DNA from: Verrucomicrobiota bacterium
Lineage (GTDB): Bacteria; Verrucomicrobiota; Verrucomicrobiia; Methylacidiphilales; Verrucolacustridaceae
Length of the DNA: 7,897 nucleotides
Direction: 5' to 3'
Assembly: GCA_010028775.1 (NCBI GenBank)
Contig: RHAF01000058.1
Span: 1-7,897, forward strand
Positions 1 through 5,533 of the stretch are shown one piece after another; the first letter of the stretch is position 1; every line of letters starts with the position of its first letter. A program made the translations under genes and the position numbers. The notes beneath the pieces were generated by a model. The model saw only the letters and a list, made by a program, of their open reading frames with translations. It made no database searches and was not told the origin of the DNA.

Positions 1-323
1 CGCCATCCCAGTTCTTGCCAGAATTTCAAGGCATCCCAGGATCGGCCGAACCGGTCCCTCACGCTCTCCGCCACCTCCCTTAACCCCAAAACTCCGTGTC
101 GGATGTAAAAGGAGAGATGCGAGACGTTGCCATGCAGCTTGTTTCTCGTCCCCGCATAACCCTGAACCAAGAACCTCTCCAGAGCCTCCCTTCCCGCCCT
201 TCGGCCACCCACGAATGGGGACGGATGGGCATTATCGGGTGATTCCTCGTACAAACCCACCAAAGCCTCCGCCAACTGGCGGGCCACCTCCTTACGACCA
301 CCCGAAAATCCTTCCAATTTCAT
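1..323 (-). CDS. Photolyase/cryptochrome-like FAD-binding protein (N-terminal part, runs off left edge)
   Basis: This gene starts at the ATG at 323 and continues past the left edge, so about 107 residues are visible. The translation has the opening of the photolyase FAD-binding domain in order: FVGGRRAGREALERFL (about residues 37-52), then YAGTRNKL, then VSHLSFYIRHGVLGLREVAESV (about 65-86) and KFWQELGW at the edge. These match the family pattern of a GG-x-x-A-L-x-x-L/F helix, the RN pair, S-x-L-S-x-Y-I/L-R-x-G-x-L-x-x-R-E-V, and the W-x-E-L-x-W-R region. Members bind FAD and repair UV pyrimidine dimers with blue light, or act as light sensors. An in-frame TAG at 351-353 sits only ten codons upstream, so the alpha/beta antenna domain that normally precedes this region is absent. 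Short FAD-domain-only relatives exist, so function is less certain than family. No clear Shine-Dalgarno is visible. It lies downstream of serA on the same strand, separated by 232 bases. Confidence 0.82.
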   Translation of the reverse strand, partial: MKLEGFSGGRKEVARQLAEALVGLYEESPDNAHPSPFVGGRRAGREALERFLVQGYAGTRNKLHGNVSHLSFYIRHGVLGLREVAESVRDRFGRSWDALKFWQELGW

Positions 324-463
324 CTGAATCAGTGCTGACAACCGCAGAACCTAGATGTGAATAACTTTGGAAGAAACTTGCACCTCATCTGTTTCAATTA
401 TTGGTGATCAACAACTTTGAACAAGATCGGATATCTTGATAACTCTGTGCGAATAAGAGGCAG

Positions 464-487
464 GGGCAAGCAGTTCGCCGCTTGCCC
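464..487. repeat. Hairpin in the serA 3' region (possible weak terminator), with a competing third arm
   Basis: GGGCAAGC (464-471) and GCTTGCCC (480-487) form a perfect 8-base-pair stem around an 8-base loop. It lies about 70 bases beyond the serA stop on the serA transcript. No T-run follows on either strand, so it is not a classical intrinsic terminator. The arm 477-484 (GCCGCTTG) can instead pair with CAAGCGGC at 538-545, so two alternative 8-base-pair hairpins compete. The rest of the 324-555 gap has a smaller repeat, CAAGAT (422-427) with ATCTTG (433-438), and no gene that I can support. Confidence 0.4.
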
Positions 488-555
488 GATCGATTCATGC
501 CAAATTTTAGGCCAAATGCTTTCCATCGGCCGACCAACAAGCGGCTCAGTCCTGC

Positions 556-2109
556 CTAAATCTTCACCACTCGAACCGATGTGATGTCCTTGTCGGCCAA
601 AATCTCCTTAAGCACGGCATCGCTTGGCGCGGAATCCAGGTTCAAAACGCTCAAGGCTTTGGACCCCGGGGCACTGCGGCTCAGGGTCATACTGGCAATG
701 TTCACCTTGCGGTCCTTGTTTTCCATCAATAGCAGAAATCCCTCCGGCCGGGCCTCCATCCATTGGTCATTGATCCGGACAATGTGCGGACTCGTTCCAA
801 AAAACGTCCCGCTCACTTCGGCCTCTTTTCCGTCCTGGCCTGCGCGGACGGAGATCAGTTCGGAGTATTCTCCCGATTCGGTCTGCTTCGTCTCGGAAAC
901 CTTCAATCCCAGGTTGGCCGCCATTTTGGGCGCGTTCACCTCGTTGACGTCAGAGCCGCCTGCTCCGAACAAAAACCCCTTCAGAATGCTGCGCGTCAGC
1001 GGGGTCGTATCCTCTTCCCCGATTTTGCCGGCATAGCTGATGGTCAACCGGTCGCACCGGGCCGGGGCAATCTGCGAAAGCATCCGCCCAAGGCGGAAGC
1101 CGAAATCAATCTGCGGTCGCAGCTTGGCCATGGTCCGCGCGTCCACGCTGGGAATGTTCACCGCGTTGCGCACCGCCCCCTCCGTCAGATAATCCCGGAT
1201 CGCCTCGGCAATCTCGATCCCAACACTCTCCTGCGCCTCCGCCGTGGAAGCTCCGAGGTGCGGGGTCAGAATGATCTTCTTGTTCTTTCGCAGCGCATGG
1301 TCCGCCGCCAAGGGCTCCTCCTCGAAGACATCCAAGGCGGCCCCCCCCACCTGCCCCGCCTCGATCGCCTTGAGTAGAACCGACTCCGCCACCAGGCCTC
1401 CCCGGGCGCAGTTCACGATCTTCACTCCCTTGCGGCAAAGTTTCAGGCGCTCCTCACTGAGAATTCCCTTGGTCTCCTCCGTCATCGGCAGGTGCATCGT
1501 GAGAAAGTCACAATGCGGGAGCAGATCCTCCACTCGGTCGATCAGTTCGACCTGCAGGCTTCGAGCCTTAGCCGCCGACAAGTAAGGATCATAAGCCATT
1601 ACCCGCATGCCGAAGGCAATGGCCCGTCGGGCCACCTCGCCGCCGATCCGCCCCATGCCCAAAATGCCCAGAGTCTTACCGTTCAGCTCCGTTCCCTGAA
1701 AACTTTTCCGATCCCACTGCCCGGCAGACATCGATGCGTAGGCTTGGGGCAAATGGCGTGCCAATCCCAACAAAAGGGTGAAGGCCTGCTCCGCCGTGCT
1801 GATGGTGTTGCCGGCGGGAGTGTTCATTACCACCACCCCTTTTTCCGTGGCGGCATCCACATCGACGTTATCCACCCCCACTCCTGCGCGACCCACCGCC
1901 CGGATGGTCGGGCAACCTTGCAGGACCGCCTTGCTGACCTGAGTCTGACTCCGGACGATCAGAGCGTCACACCCCTTGAGCTTTTCCAACAGCTCTTTTT
2001 CCTTGAGGGTCGGACTTTCGATGACCTCAATTTGGGGGCAGGACTTTAAAACATCCACCCCGCTGGGCGAAACCCCGTCGGTGACAAAAACCTTGAATTT
2101 ACCAGCCAT
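556..2109 (-). CDS. serA: D-3-phosphoglycerate dehydrogenase, long type, with a shortened ACT domain
   Basis: This cytosolic enzyme oxidises 3-phosphoglycerate to 3-phosphohydroxypyruvate with NAD+, the first step of serine synthesis. The 517-residue protein shows the long form: catalytic domain (about 1-100 and 285-320) flanking a Rossmann NAD domain with GMGRIG at 151-156 and the NAD-selecting acid D174. Catalytic residues are in place: R236 in NCARGG, E265 in FEEEP and H284 in LTPHLGAS. An intervening ASB-type domain spans about 330-450. The C-terminal ACT domain (about 455-517) keeps its first strand (FLLLMENKDR) and then goes straight to VNIASMTLSR; the roughly 14 residues usually between these, including the P-G loop and first helix, are missing. 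In regulated relatives that loop helps bind serine. The ATG at 2109 begins MAGKFKVFVTDG, the expected start; no good Shine-Dalgarno precedes it, and a short hairpin sits there. It follows a small membrane-protein gene by 43 bases, perhaps cotranscribed. Confidence 0.97.
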   Translation of the reverse strand: MAGKFKVFVTDGVSPSGVDVLKSCPQIEVIESPTLKEKELLEKLKGCDALIVRSQTQVSKAVLQGCPTIRAVGRAGVGVDNVDVDAATEKGVVVMNTPAGNTISTAEQAFTLLLGLARHLPQAYASMSAGQWDRKSFQGTELNGKTLGILGMGRIGGEVARRAIAFGMRVMAYDPYLSAAKARSLQVELIDRVEDLLPHCDFLTMHLPMTEETKGILSEERLKLCRKGVKIVNCARGGLVAESVLLKAIEAGQVGGAALDVFEEEPLAADHALRKNKKIILTPHLGASTAEAQESVGIEIAEAIRDYLTEGAVRNAVNIPSVDARTMAKLRPQIDFGFRLGRMLSQIAPARCDRLTISYAGKIGEEDTTPLTRSILKGFLFGAGGSDVNEVNAPKMAANLGLKVSETKQTESGEYSELISVRAGQDGKEAEVSGTFFGTSPHIVRINDQWMEARPEGFLLLMENKDRKVNIASMTLSRSAPGSKALSVLNLDSAPSDAVLKEILADKDITSVRVVKI

Positions 2110-2113
2110 CGGG

Positions 2114-2131
2114 AAGGTCTAGCAGACCCTT
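2114..2131 (-). promoter_or_regulatory. Short hairpin immediately upstream of the serA start codon
   Basis: On the serA strand, GGTCT and AGACC form a stem around the loop GCT, extended by two A-T pairs past a single bulged base. The structure ends four bases before the serA ATG, where a Shine-Dalgarno would normally be, and none is visible. It could affect ribosome access, or it may be a chance small palindrome. Basis: sequence seen; role inferred. Confidence 0.25.
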
Positions 2132-2152
2132 CGGCAAGGGCAACGCTACGGG

Positions 2153-2455
2153 TTATTTCTTGGCGGGCTTTTCGGACGCCGGGGCTTGCGGGGAAGGAAC
2201 TCGGGCCGAGATTCCCTCCGGCAGACCCTGTCCCGGAGGCACCCCGGGAGGCATCATCCCTGGGGGAAACGGGGGCATCCCCTGCTGCATCATCCGATTT
2301 TCCATTGGCACCACCGGACGACGCATCACCGGCGCTTGGGGAGGGTGACTCACCAGGATCACCTGGCAAACGGCAATCGTGACCAGGCTGATCGCCACCA
2401 ACGCCATGCAGACTTTCACGTATCGTTCAGGTCGAACAAGCGTCTCTTGATTCAT
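2153..2455 (-). CDS. Small single-pass membrane protein with Pro/Met-rich tail, unknown function
   Basis: I do not recognise this 100-residue protein. It starts MNQETLVRPERYVK, continues into one hydrophobic segment at about residues 13-36 (VCMALVAISLVTIAVCQVIL), and ends in a tail rich in proline, methionine and glycine: repeated PPGM, PPGV, PPGQ-type units at about 61-77, then an Ala/Pro/Lys end (SEKPAKK). The arginine and lysine before the hydrophobic segment and the lack of a signal-peptidase site suggest an uncleaved membrane anchor, with the tail probably disordered and outside the membrane. The ATG at 2455 is supported by the membrane segment directly after it; a GGGAG lies upstream but about 14 bases away, rather far. 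The stop is 43 bases before serA on the same strand, so the two may share a transcript. The divergent tRNA-Phe gene begins 86 bases upstream. Confidence 0.7.
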   Translation of the reverse strand: MNQETLVRPERYVKVCMALVAISLVTIAVCQVILVSHPPQAPVMRRPVVPMENRMMQQGMPPFPPGMMPPGVPPGQGLPEGISARVPSPQAPASEKPAKK

Positions 2456-2541
2456 ATTTCAAAATTACACTCCCAATCCATTTCCCGCAAACCGCTCTTT
2501 CCAGAACCTCACATCTGTTTTAGGCTATCGACCTTATCCAC

Positions 2542-2614
<73 letters not shown>

Positions 2615-2618
2615 CATC

Positions 2619-2720
2619 TCTTTGGCCTGTTAGGTGTTTAGTTTTTAGGAATGAAGAGAACCTACAAGTTTTCGGGATTTCTCCATGACCAAAGACCAGA
2701 AACCTAACTCCCTAAACGGG
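2619..2720. repeat. Repeat-like intergenic spacer with inverted motifs
   Basis: Between the tRNA and the next gene the ends of this spacer share the same small words in opposite orientation: TCTTTGG (2619-2625) with CCAAAGA (2689-2695), GTTAGG (2629-2634) with CCTAAC (2703-2708), and GTTTAG (2636-2641) with CTAAAC (2712-2717). The pairs cross one another, so they cannot all form one hairpin; the pattern looks more like two inverted copies of a low-complexity motif around a core of about 40 bases. It could be a dispersed intergenic repeat of the genome. No coding gene is evident here. Confidence 0.3.
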
Positions 2721-2729
2721 TTCGCTTTT

Positions 2730-2745
2730 TGCCGATTTTTCGGCA
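2730..2745 (+). promoter_or_regulatory. Small hairpin upstream of the 357-residue gene
   Basis: TGCCGA and TCGGCA form a perfect 6-base-pair stem around TTTT, ending ten bases before the ATG at 2756. No T-run follows, so it is not a terminator for the tRNA. It lies over the alternative TTG start at 2729 and where initiation signals would be expected. Its role is unknown. Confidence 0.3.
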
Positions 2746-2755
2746 TTCTCAGGCC

Positions 2756-3829
2756 ATGAGAGTTCTCGTCACCGGCATGATCGCAGGCATGGACGATGCC
2801 GACTACATCCGGCGCGTGGTCGCCCTCGGTCAGCGCAACCATCGCGATATCAAGGTCTACAACACCGTTGAGGATTTCACCAAAGCCGGCAAAAAACCCC
2901 TCGAACGCCTCCTTGGAACAACCGACTATGTTTTCGAGCTCACCCGCGAAAAAGAGTACGAAAAAATCGGGTACGACATCCAGCGGCACAATTATCAGGA
3001 TGTCATCATCCGTGCCCCTGCCACGGTCGAGTGGAACCGGATCAACCGCAAGTTCAAGGACCAGCGCGTTCTTCGCGATTTCATCAAACCCGACCTCATC
3101 GTCACCCTGATCGATGCCGAATGGGCCATCAAACAGAAGCTGGATACCCTGCAGGCGGCTGATCCCTTTCTCATCGCCCTCAAGCAGCGCAACCACACCC
3201 TCTACGACATCCTCTCCTGGATGAACGAGGAGGTCAGCCTATCGGAGGACTGGGCCCGTTACATGGGCGTCCCACATTACGTCATTGCCGTCGGCGAACC
3301 GCCGGAGGCGCTCTACAAGCTGGTCACCCATCCCAACCCCTGGGTCGTCTACGCCAGTTACTCCATGAGCTATGGCACCCCTGAAAAACGGCAGGAGATC
3401 AACCAGATCATCCACCGCCTCCGCAAATACGCCGTGATCGTCGATCCGCAATCCATCGAGATCGGCACAAACTTTGAGGGTGTCCCCGCGGGTGACCGGG
3501 AATCCATTTATGCCTACACCGTCCATCGCGACCTTCACTGGTATGTCGGCAAGGTGCACGCCGTGGTTGCCATCCACCCTTATCCCGAACGACCCCCACT
3601 CTCCACCGGAATGATGGACGAATTGGGCCACGCCCGGGACTACATGAAAGCCCGTTATATGATTTTTCCTCGCGGCGGGTTTAGCCCCTTCACCACCGAT
3701 TCTTACATCGAAAAAGGCCACCTCTTTGAGACAGCTGATGAGTTCTTCCACTATCTCGACACAGTTGAAAAAAGACCCCAGTTCAACGACGAACTGACCC
3801 TTCAAGCCGAATTTTTCAGGGGGCATTGA
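2756..3829 (+). CDS. Uncharacterised protein, two Rossmann-like halves; possible inactive kinase-like / deoxyribosyltransferase-like fold
   Basis: I do not recognise this 357-residue soluble protein. It opens with a strand, MRVLVTGMIAG, placed like the P-loop strand of nucleotide kinases, but the G-x-x-x-x-G-K-S/T motif is absent (MIAGMDDADY instead). Later strands fit an alternating alpha/beta fold: DVIIRAPA (82-89) and KPDLIVTLIDAEWAI (111-125). A second unit begins at WVVYASYSMSYGTPEKRQEI (196-215), followed by YAVIVDPQSIEI (225-236), HAVVAIHPYP (268-277), STGMMDELGHARDYMKARYMIFP (283-305). The last pattern (small residues, then EL-x-x-A, a basic residue and a strand) recalls nucleoside 2-deoxyribosyltransferases, where a Glu is the nucleophile; E289 would be the candidate. 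This is a fold-level guess. The ATG at 2756 is preferred because it begins the first strand; a TTG at 2729 would add nine residues. No signal peptide or membrane segment. It has no obvious Shine-Dalgarno. Confidence 0.85.
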   Translation: MRVLVTGMIAGMDDADYIRRVVALGQRNHRDIKVYNTVEDFTKAGKKPLERLLGTTDYVFELTREKEYEKIGYDIQRHNYQDVIIRAPATVEWNRINRKFKDQRVLRDFIKPDLIVTLIDAEWAIKQKLDTLQAADPFLIALKQRNHTLYDILSWMNEEVSLSEDWARYMGVPHYVIAVGEPPEALYKLVTHPNPWVVYASYSMSYGTPEKRQEINQIIHRLRKYAVIVDPQSIEIGTNFEGVPAGDRESIYAYTVHRDLHWYVGKVHAVVAIHPYPERPPLSTGMMDELGHARDYMKARYMIFPRGGFSPFTTDSYIEKGHLFETADEFFHYLDTVEKRPQFNDELTLQAEFFRGH

Positions 3830-3833
3830 TGAC

Positions 3834-3853
3834 GGCCGCGGCGAGGCGCGGCC
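3834..3853 (+). terminator. GC-only hairpin after the 357-residue gene (candidate terminator)
   Basis: GGCCGCG (3834-3840) and CGCGGCC (3847-3853) form a 7-base-pair stem of G and C only around a 6-base loop, starting four bases after the TGA at 3827-3829. No T-run follows, so it would be an atypical terminator or an RNA-stabilising hairpin. Its position between two plus-strand genes suggests that it marks the end of the upstream transcript. Confidence 0.35.
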
Positions 3854-3884
3854 CGACAAACACATGACACTCCCTTTCTCGACC

Positions 3885-3911
3885 CCTACGTTAATTTCTG
3901 ATAACGTTAGG
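3885..3911 (+). promoter_or_regulatory. Hairpin covering the region just before the moeB start
   Basis: CCTACGTTA (3885-3893) pairs with TAACGTTAGG (3902-3911), 9 base pairs with one bulged T, around the loop ATTTCTGA. It ends two bases before the moeB ATG. The only Shine-Dalgarno-like bases, AGG at 3909-3911, are inside the stem and too close to the start for normal use. A weak promoter-like ATGACA (3864-3869) followed after 17 bases by TACGTT is present, but is not convincing. A control of moeB translation is possible but inferred. Confidence 0.4.
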
Positions 3912-3913
3912 CG

Positions 3914-5104
3914 ATGTCCTTGATCTCAAGAATTCTGGATACGGCCGCCGGGCTACACCTGGGCCCCCCGGAGATGCGGCGGTACGCACGCCATCTGATC
4001 ATGCCCGAGGTGACAGTCGAGGGTCAGCGCAAGCTAAAGGCGGCACGCGTGCTGGCCATCGGCACGGGGGGACTGGGATCCCCCCTTCTCGCTTATCTAG
4101 CGGCCGCCGGGGTGGGACGCCTCGGCATCGTCGATTTCGACCGGGTGGATGAGTCCAACCTTCAGCGCCAGATCATTCACCGGCAGACGACCATCGGACA
4201 CCCCAAGGTCGAATCCGCCCGCAAAACCATCCAGGAGATCAACCCCCACATCGAGGTGGAGACTCACGAGATCGCCCTGCGCTCGGACAACGCACTCGAA
4301 CTTTTCCGTCCATACGACGTGGTGGTGGACGGCACGGACAACTTCCCCACCCGCTACCTGGTCAACGATGCCTGTGCTCTTTTGGGAAAACCGAACGTCT
4401 ACGGATCCATCTTTCGTTTTGAAGGGCAATGCACCGTCTTTTGGGCGGAAAAAGGGCCCTGTTACCGCTGTCTCTACCCCGAACCCCCGCCTCCCGGCAG
4501 CGTGCCGAGTTGCGCCGAGGGCGGCGTGCTGGGAATCCTTCCGGGCGTCATCGGGGTTCTGCAGGCGATCGAGACGGTAAAATTGATCCTCGGCATCGGC
4601 GATCCCCTCATCGGACGGCTCCTCCTTTTTGATGCCCTCAAGATGAGGTTCAAGGAAATGAAACTCCGTAAGAACCCCGAATGCCCGATGTGCGGAAAGA
4701 ACAGGACCATCACGGGACTGATTGATTATGAACAATTCTGCGGAGCCCCTGCTCGGGAGGGTCCCACCCACCAGGAAGGCCCCAAAGTGCCGGAAATTTC
4801 GTGTGCCGAACTGAAAAAGAGGATCGATTCACGCAAACCCTTCTTCCTGCTGGATGTCCGCGAGCCTCATGAGTACCAGATTTCGAAAATTTCCGGCTCC
4901 ACTCTCATCCCGCTGGGCGAATTGCCGAAACGCTGGCATGAAGTTCCCGCCGACCAGGAGATCGTTCTACAGTGCAAGGCGGGCGTCCGCAGCGCCAAAG
5001 CCCTTCTCTTTCTTCAACAGCAGGGTTTCAAGAATCTGCTTAACCTGAAGGGCGGCATCGATGCCTGGTCCGAGGAGATTGACCCGTCCCTCCCCCGGTA
5101 TTGA
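3914..5104 (+). CDS. moeB: MoeB/ThiF-type E1-like adenylyltransferase with C-terminal rhodanese domain
   Basis: This cytosolic enzyme adenylates the C-terminal glycine of a small sulfur-carrier protein (MoaD, ThiS or a relative) and, by its rhodanese domain, can pass sulfur to it for molybdopterin, thiamine or other sulfur-containing products. The 396-residue protein shows the E1 core first: RRYARHLIMPE (22-32), the ATP-binding GTGGLGSP (50-57), DFDRVDESNLQRQ (74-86), and the DGTDNFPTRYLVND segment (139-152). Zinc cysteines occur as CYRC (183-186) and CPMC (257-260); C200 in PSCAEGG is the usual conserved cysteine. The rhodanese domain (about 293-390) has DVREPHEY (314-321) and an intact active-site loop CKAGVRS, with C354. 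The length suits MOCS3/MoeZ-like fusions. The ATG at 3914 is the first possible start, as a TAG precedes it in frame at 3908-3910. The DUF192 gene overlaps its stop. No carrier protein gene is visible, so the exact pathway is open. Confidence 0.93.
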   Translation: MSLISRILDTAAGLHLGPPEMRRYARHLIMPEVTVEGQRKLKAARVLAIGTGGLGSPLLAYLAAAGVGRLGIVDFDRVDESNLQRQIIHRQTTIGHPKVESARKTIQEINPHIEVETHEIALRSDNALELFRPYDVVVDGTDNFPTRYLVNDACALLGKPNVYGSIFRFEGQCTVFWAEKGPCYRCLYPEPPPPGSVPSCAEGGVLGILPGVIGVLQAIETVKLILGIGDPLIGRLLLFDALKMRFKEMKLRKNPECPMCGKNRTITGLIDYEQFCGAPAREGPTHQEGPKVPEISCAELKKRIDSRKPFFLLDVREPHEYQISKISGSTLIPLGELPKRWHEVPADQEIVLQCKAGVRSAKALLFLQQQGFKNLLNLKGGIDAWSEEIDPSLPRY

Positions 5105-5526
5105 GAAAGCTTCGCCTGGTTGCTGTCCTGCTGCTCCTGGCCATTGTCCAGGGTTGGTCGGAGGGCTTGGCCAAGCTCAAAATCGGAAGCCATGAGTTGA
5201 TTGTCGAACTGGCAGTTTCTGACCAGGAACAGGCAACCGGTCTTATGAACCGCACTTCCCTGGGGACAGATCAGGGAATGCTCTTCGTCTTTGATGAACC
5301 CAAAGAGGCCTCCTTCTGGATGCACAACACCTCAATCCCCCTCGATTTGGCCTATCTGGACAGTCGCGGCGAGATTTTGGAAATTGTTCCCCTGGTCCCT
5401 TTCGAGGAAATTCCGGTAAGGAGCAAATCCAACAAAGTTGCTTACGCCCTGGAGACCCACCGCGACTGGTTTGCCAGTCGGGGTCTGAAAGCCGGTGCAA
5501 AGATAGAGGGCCTACCCAGCCGTTAA
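5101..5526 (+). CDS. DUF192 family exported protein
   Basis: This 141-residue protein belongs to the DUF192 family, whose biochemical function is not established. It begins with a basic residue cluster and a hydrophobic stretch (RKLRLVAVLLLLAIVQG), a likely signal peptide, so the mature domain would lie outside the cytoplasm. No lipobox cysteine is present. The family landmarks are all there: ELAVSDQEQATGLMNRTSL (36-54), GMLFVFDEP (59-67), FWMHNTSIPLDLAYLDSRGEI (72-92) and a closing YALETHRDWFASRGLKAGAKI (114-134). The start is TTG at 5101, overlapping the moeB stop as TTGA; an in-frame TGA at 5080-5082 and the lack of ATG or GTG between leave no better choice. No Shine-Dalgarno is visible, so translation is probably coupled to moeB. 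Its 3' end meets that of comM head-on, two bases apart. Confidence 0.9.
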   Translation: MRKLRLVAVLLLLAIVQGWSEGLAKLKIGSHELIVELAVSDQEQATGLMNRTSLGTDQGMLFVFDEPKEASFWMHNTSIPLDLAYLDSRGEILEIVPLVPFEEIPVRSKSNKVAYALETHRDWFASRGLKAGAKIEGLPSR

Positions 5527-5533
5527 TTTTAAC
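5522..5533. repeat. Palindrome holding the two convergent stop codons
   Basis: GTTAA and TTAAC are inverted around TT. The TAA of the DUF192 gene (5524-5526) and the TAA of comM on the other strand (5529-5531) lie symmetrically in it, and the coding regions are separated by two bases. The stem is short and AT-only, so it is not a real terminator. Transcripts from the two sides must overlap unless they stop inside the opposite gene. Confidence 0.5.

Noticed and set aside
354..555. Riboswitch or promoter in the serA-photolyase gap
   Set aside because: I found no recognisable riboswitch core, and the best -35/-10 pair (a TTGTTC and AATAAT on the minus strand) is weak.
581..2049. Long open frames opposite and out of frame with serA
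   Set aside because: They have no recognisable protein motifs and lie wholly within serA, which has complete family motifs; they arise from base composition.
2995..3865. Open frames antisense to the 357-residue gene
   Set aside because: The plus-strand frame is long and reads as a plausible folded protein; the antisense frames have no recognisable motif.
4066..4085. Hairpin of GGGGGGA and TCCCCCC inside moeB
   Set aside because: It coincides with the codons for the conserved ATP loop GTGGLGSP, which explains the G- and C-runs without a structural role.
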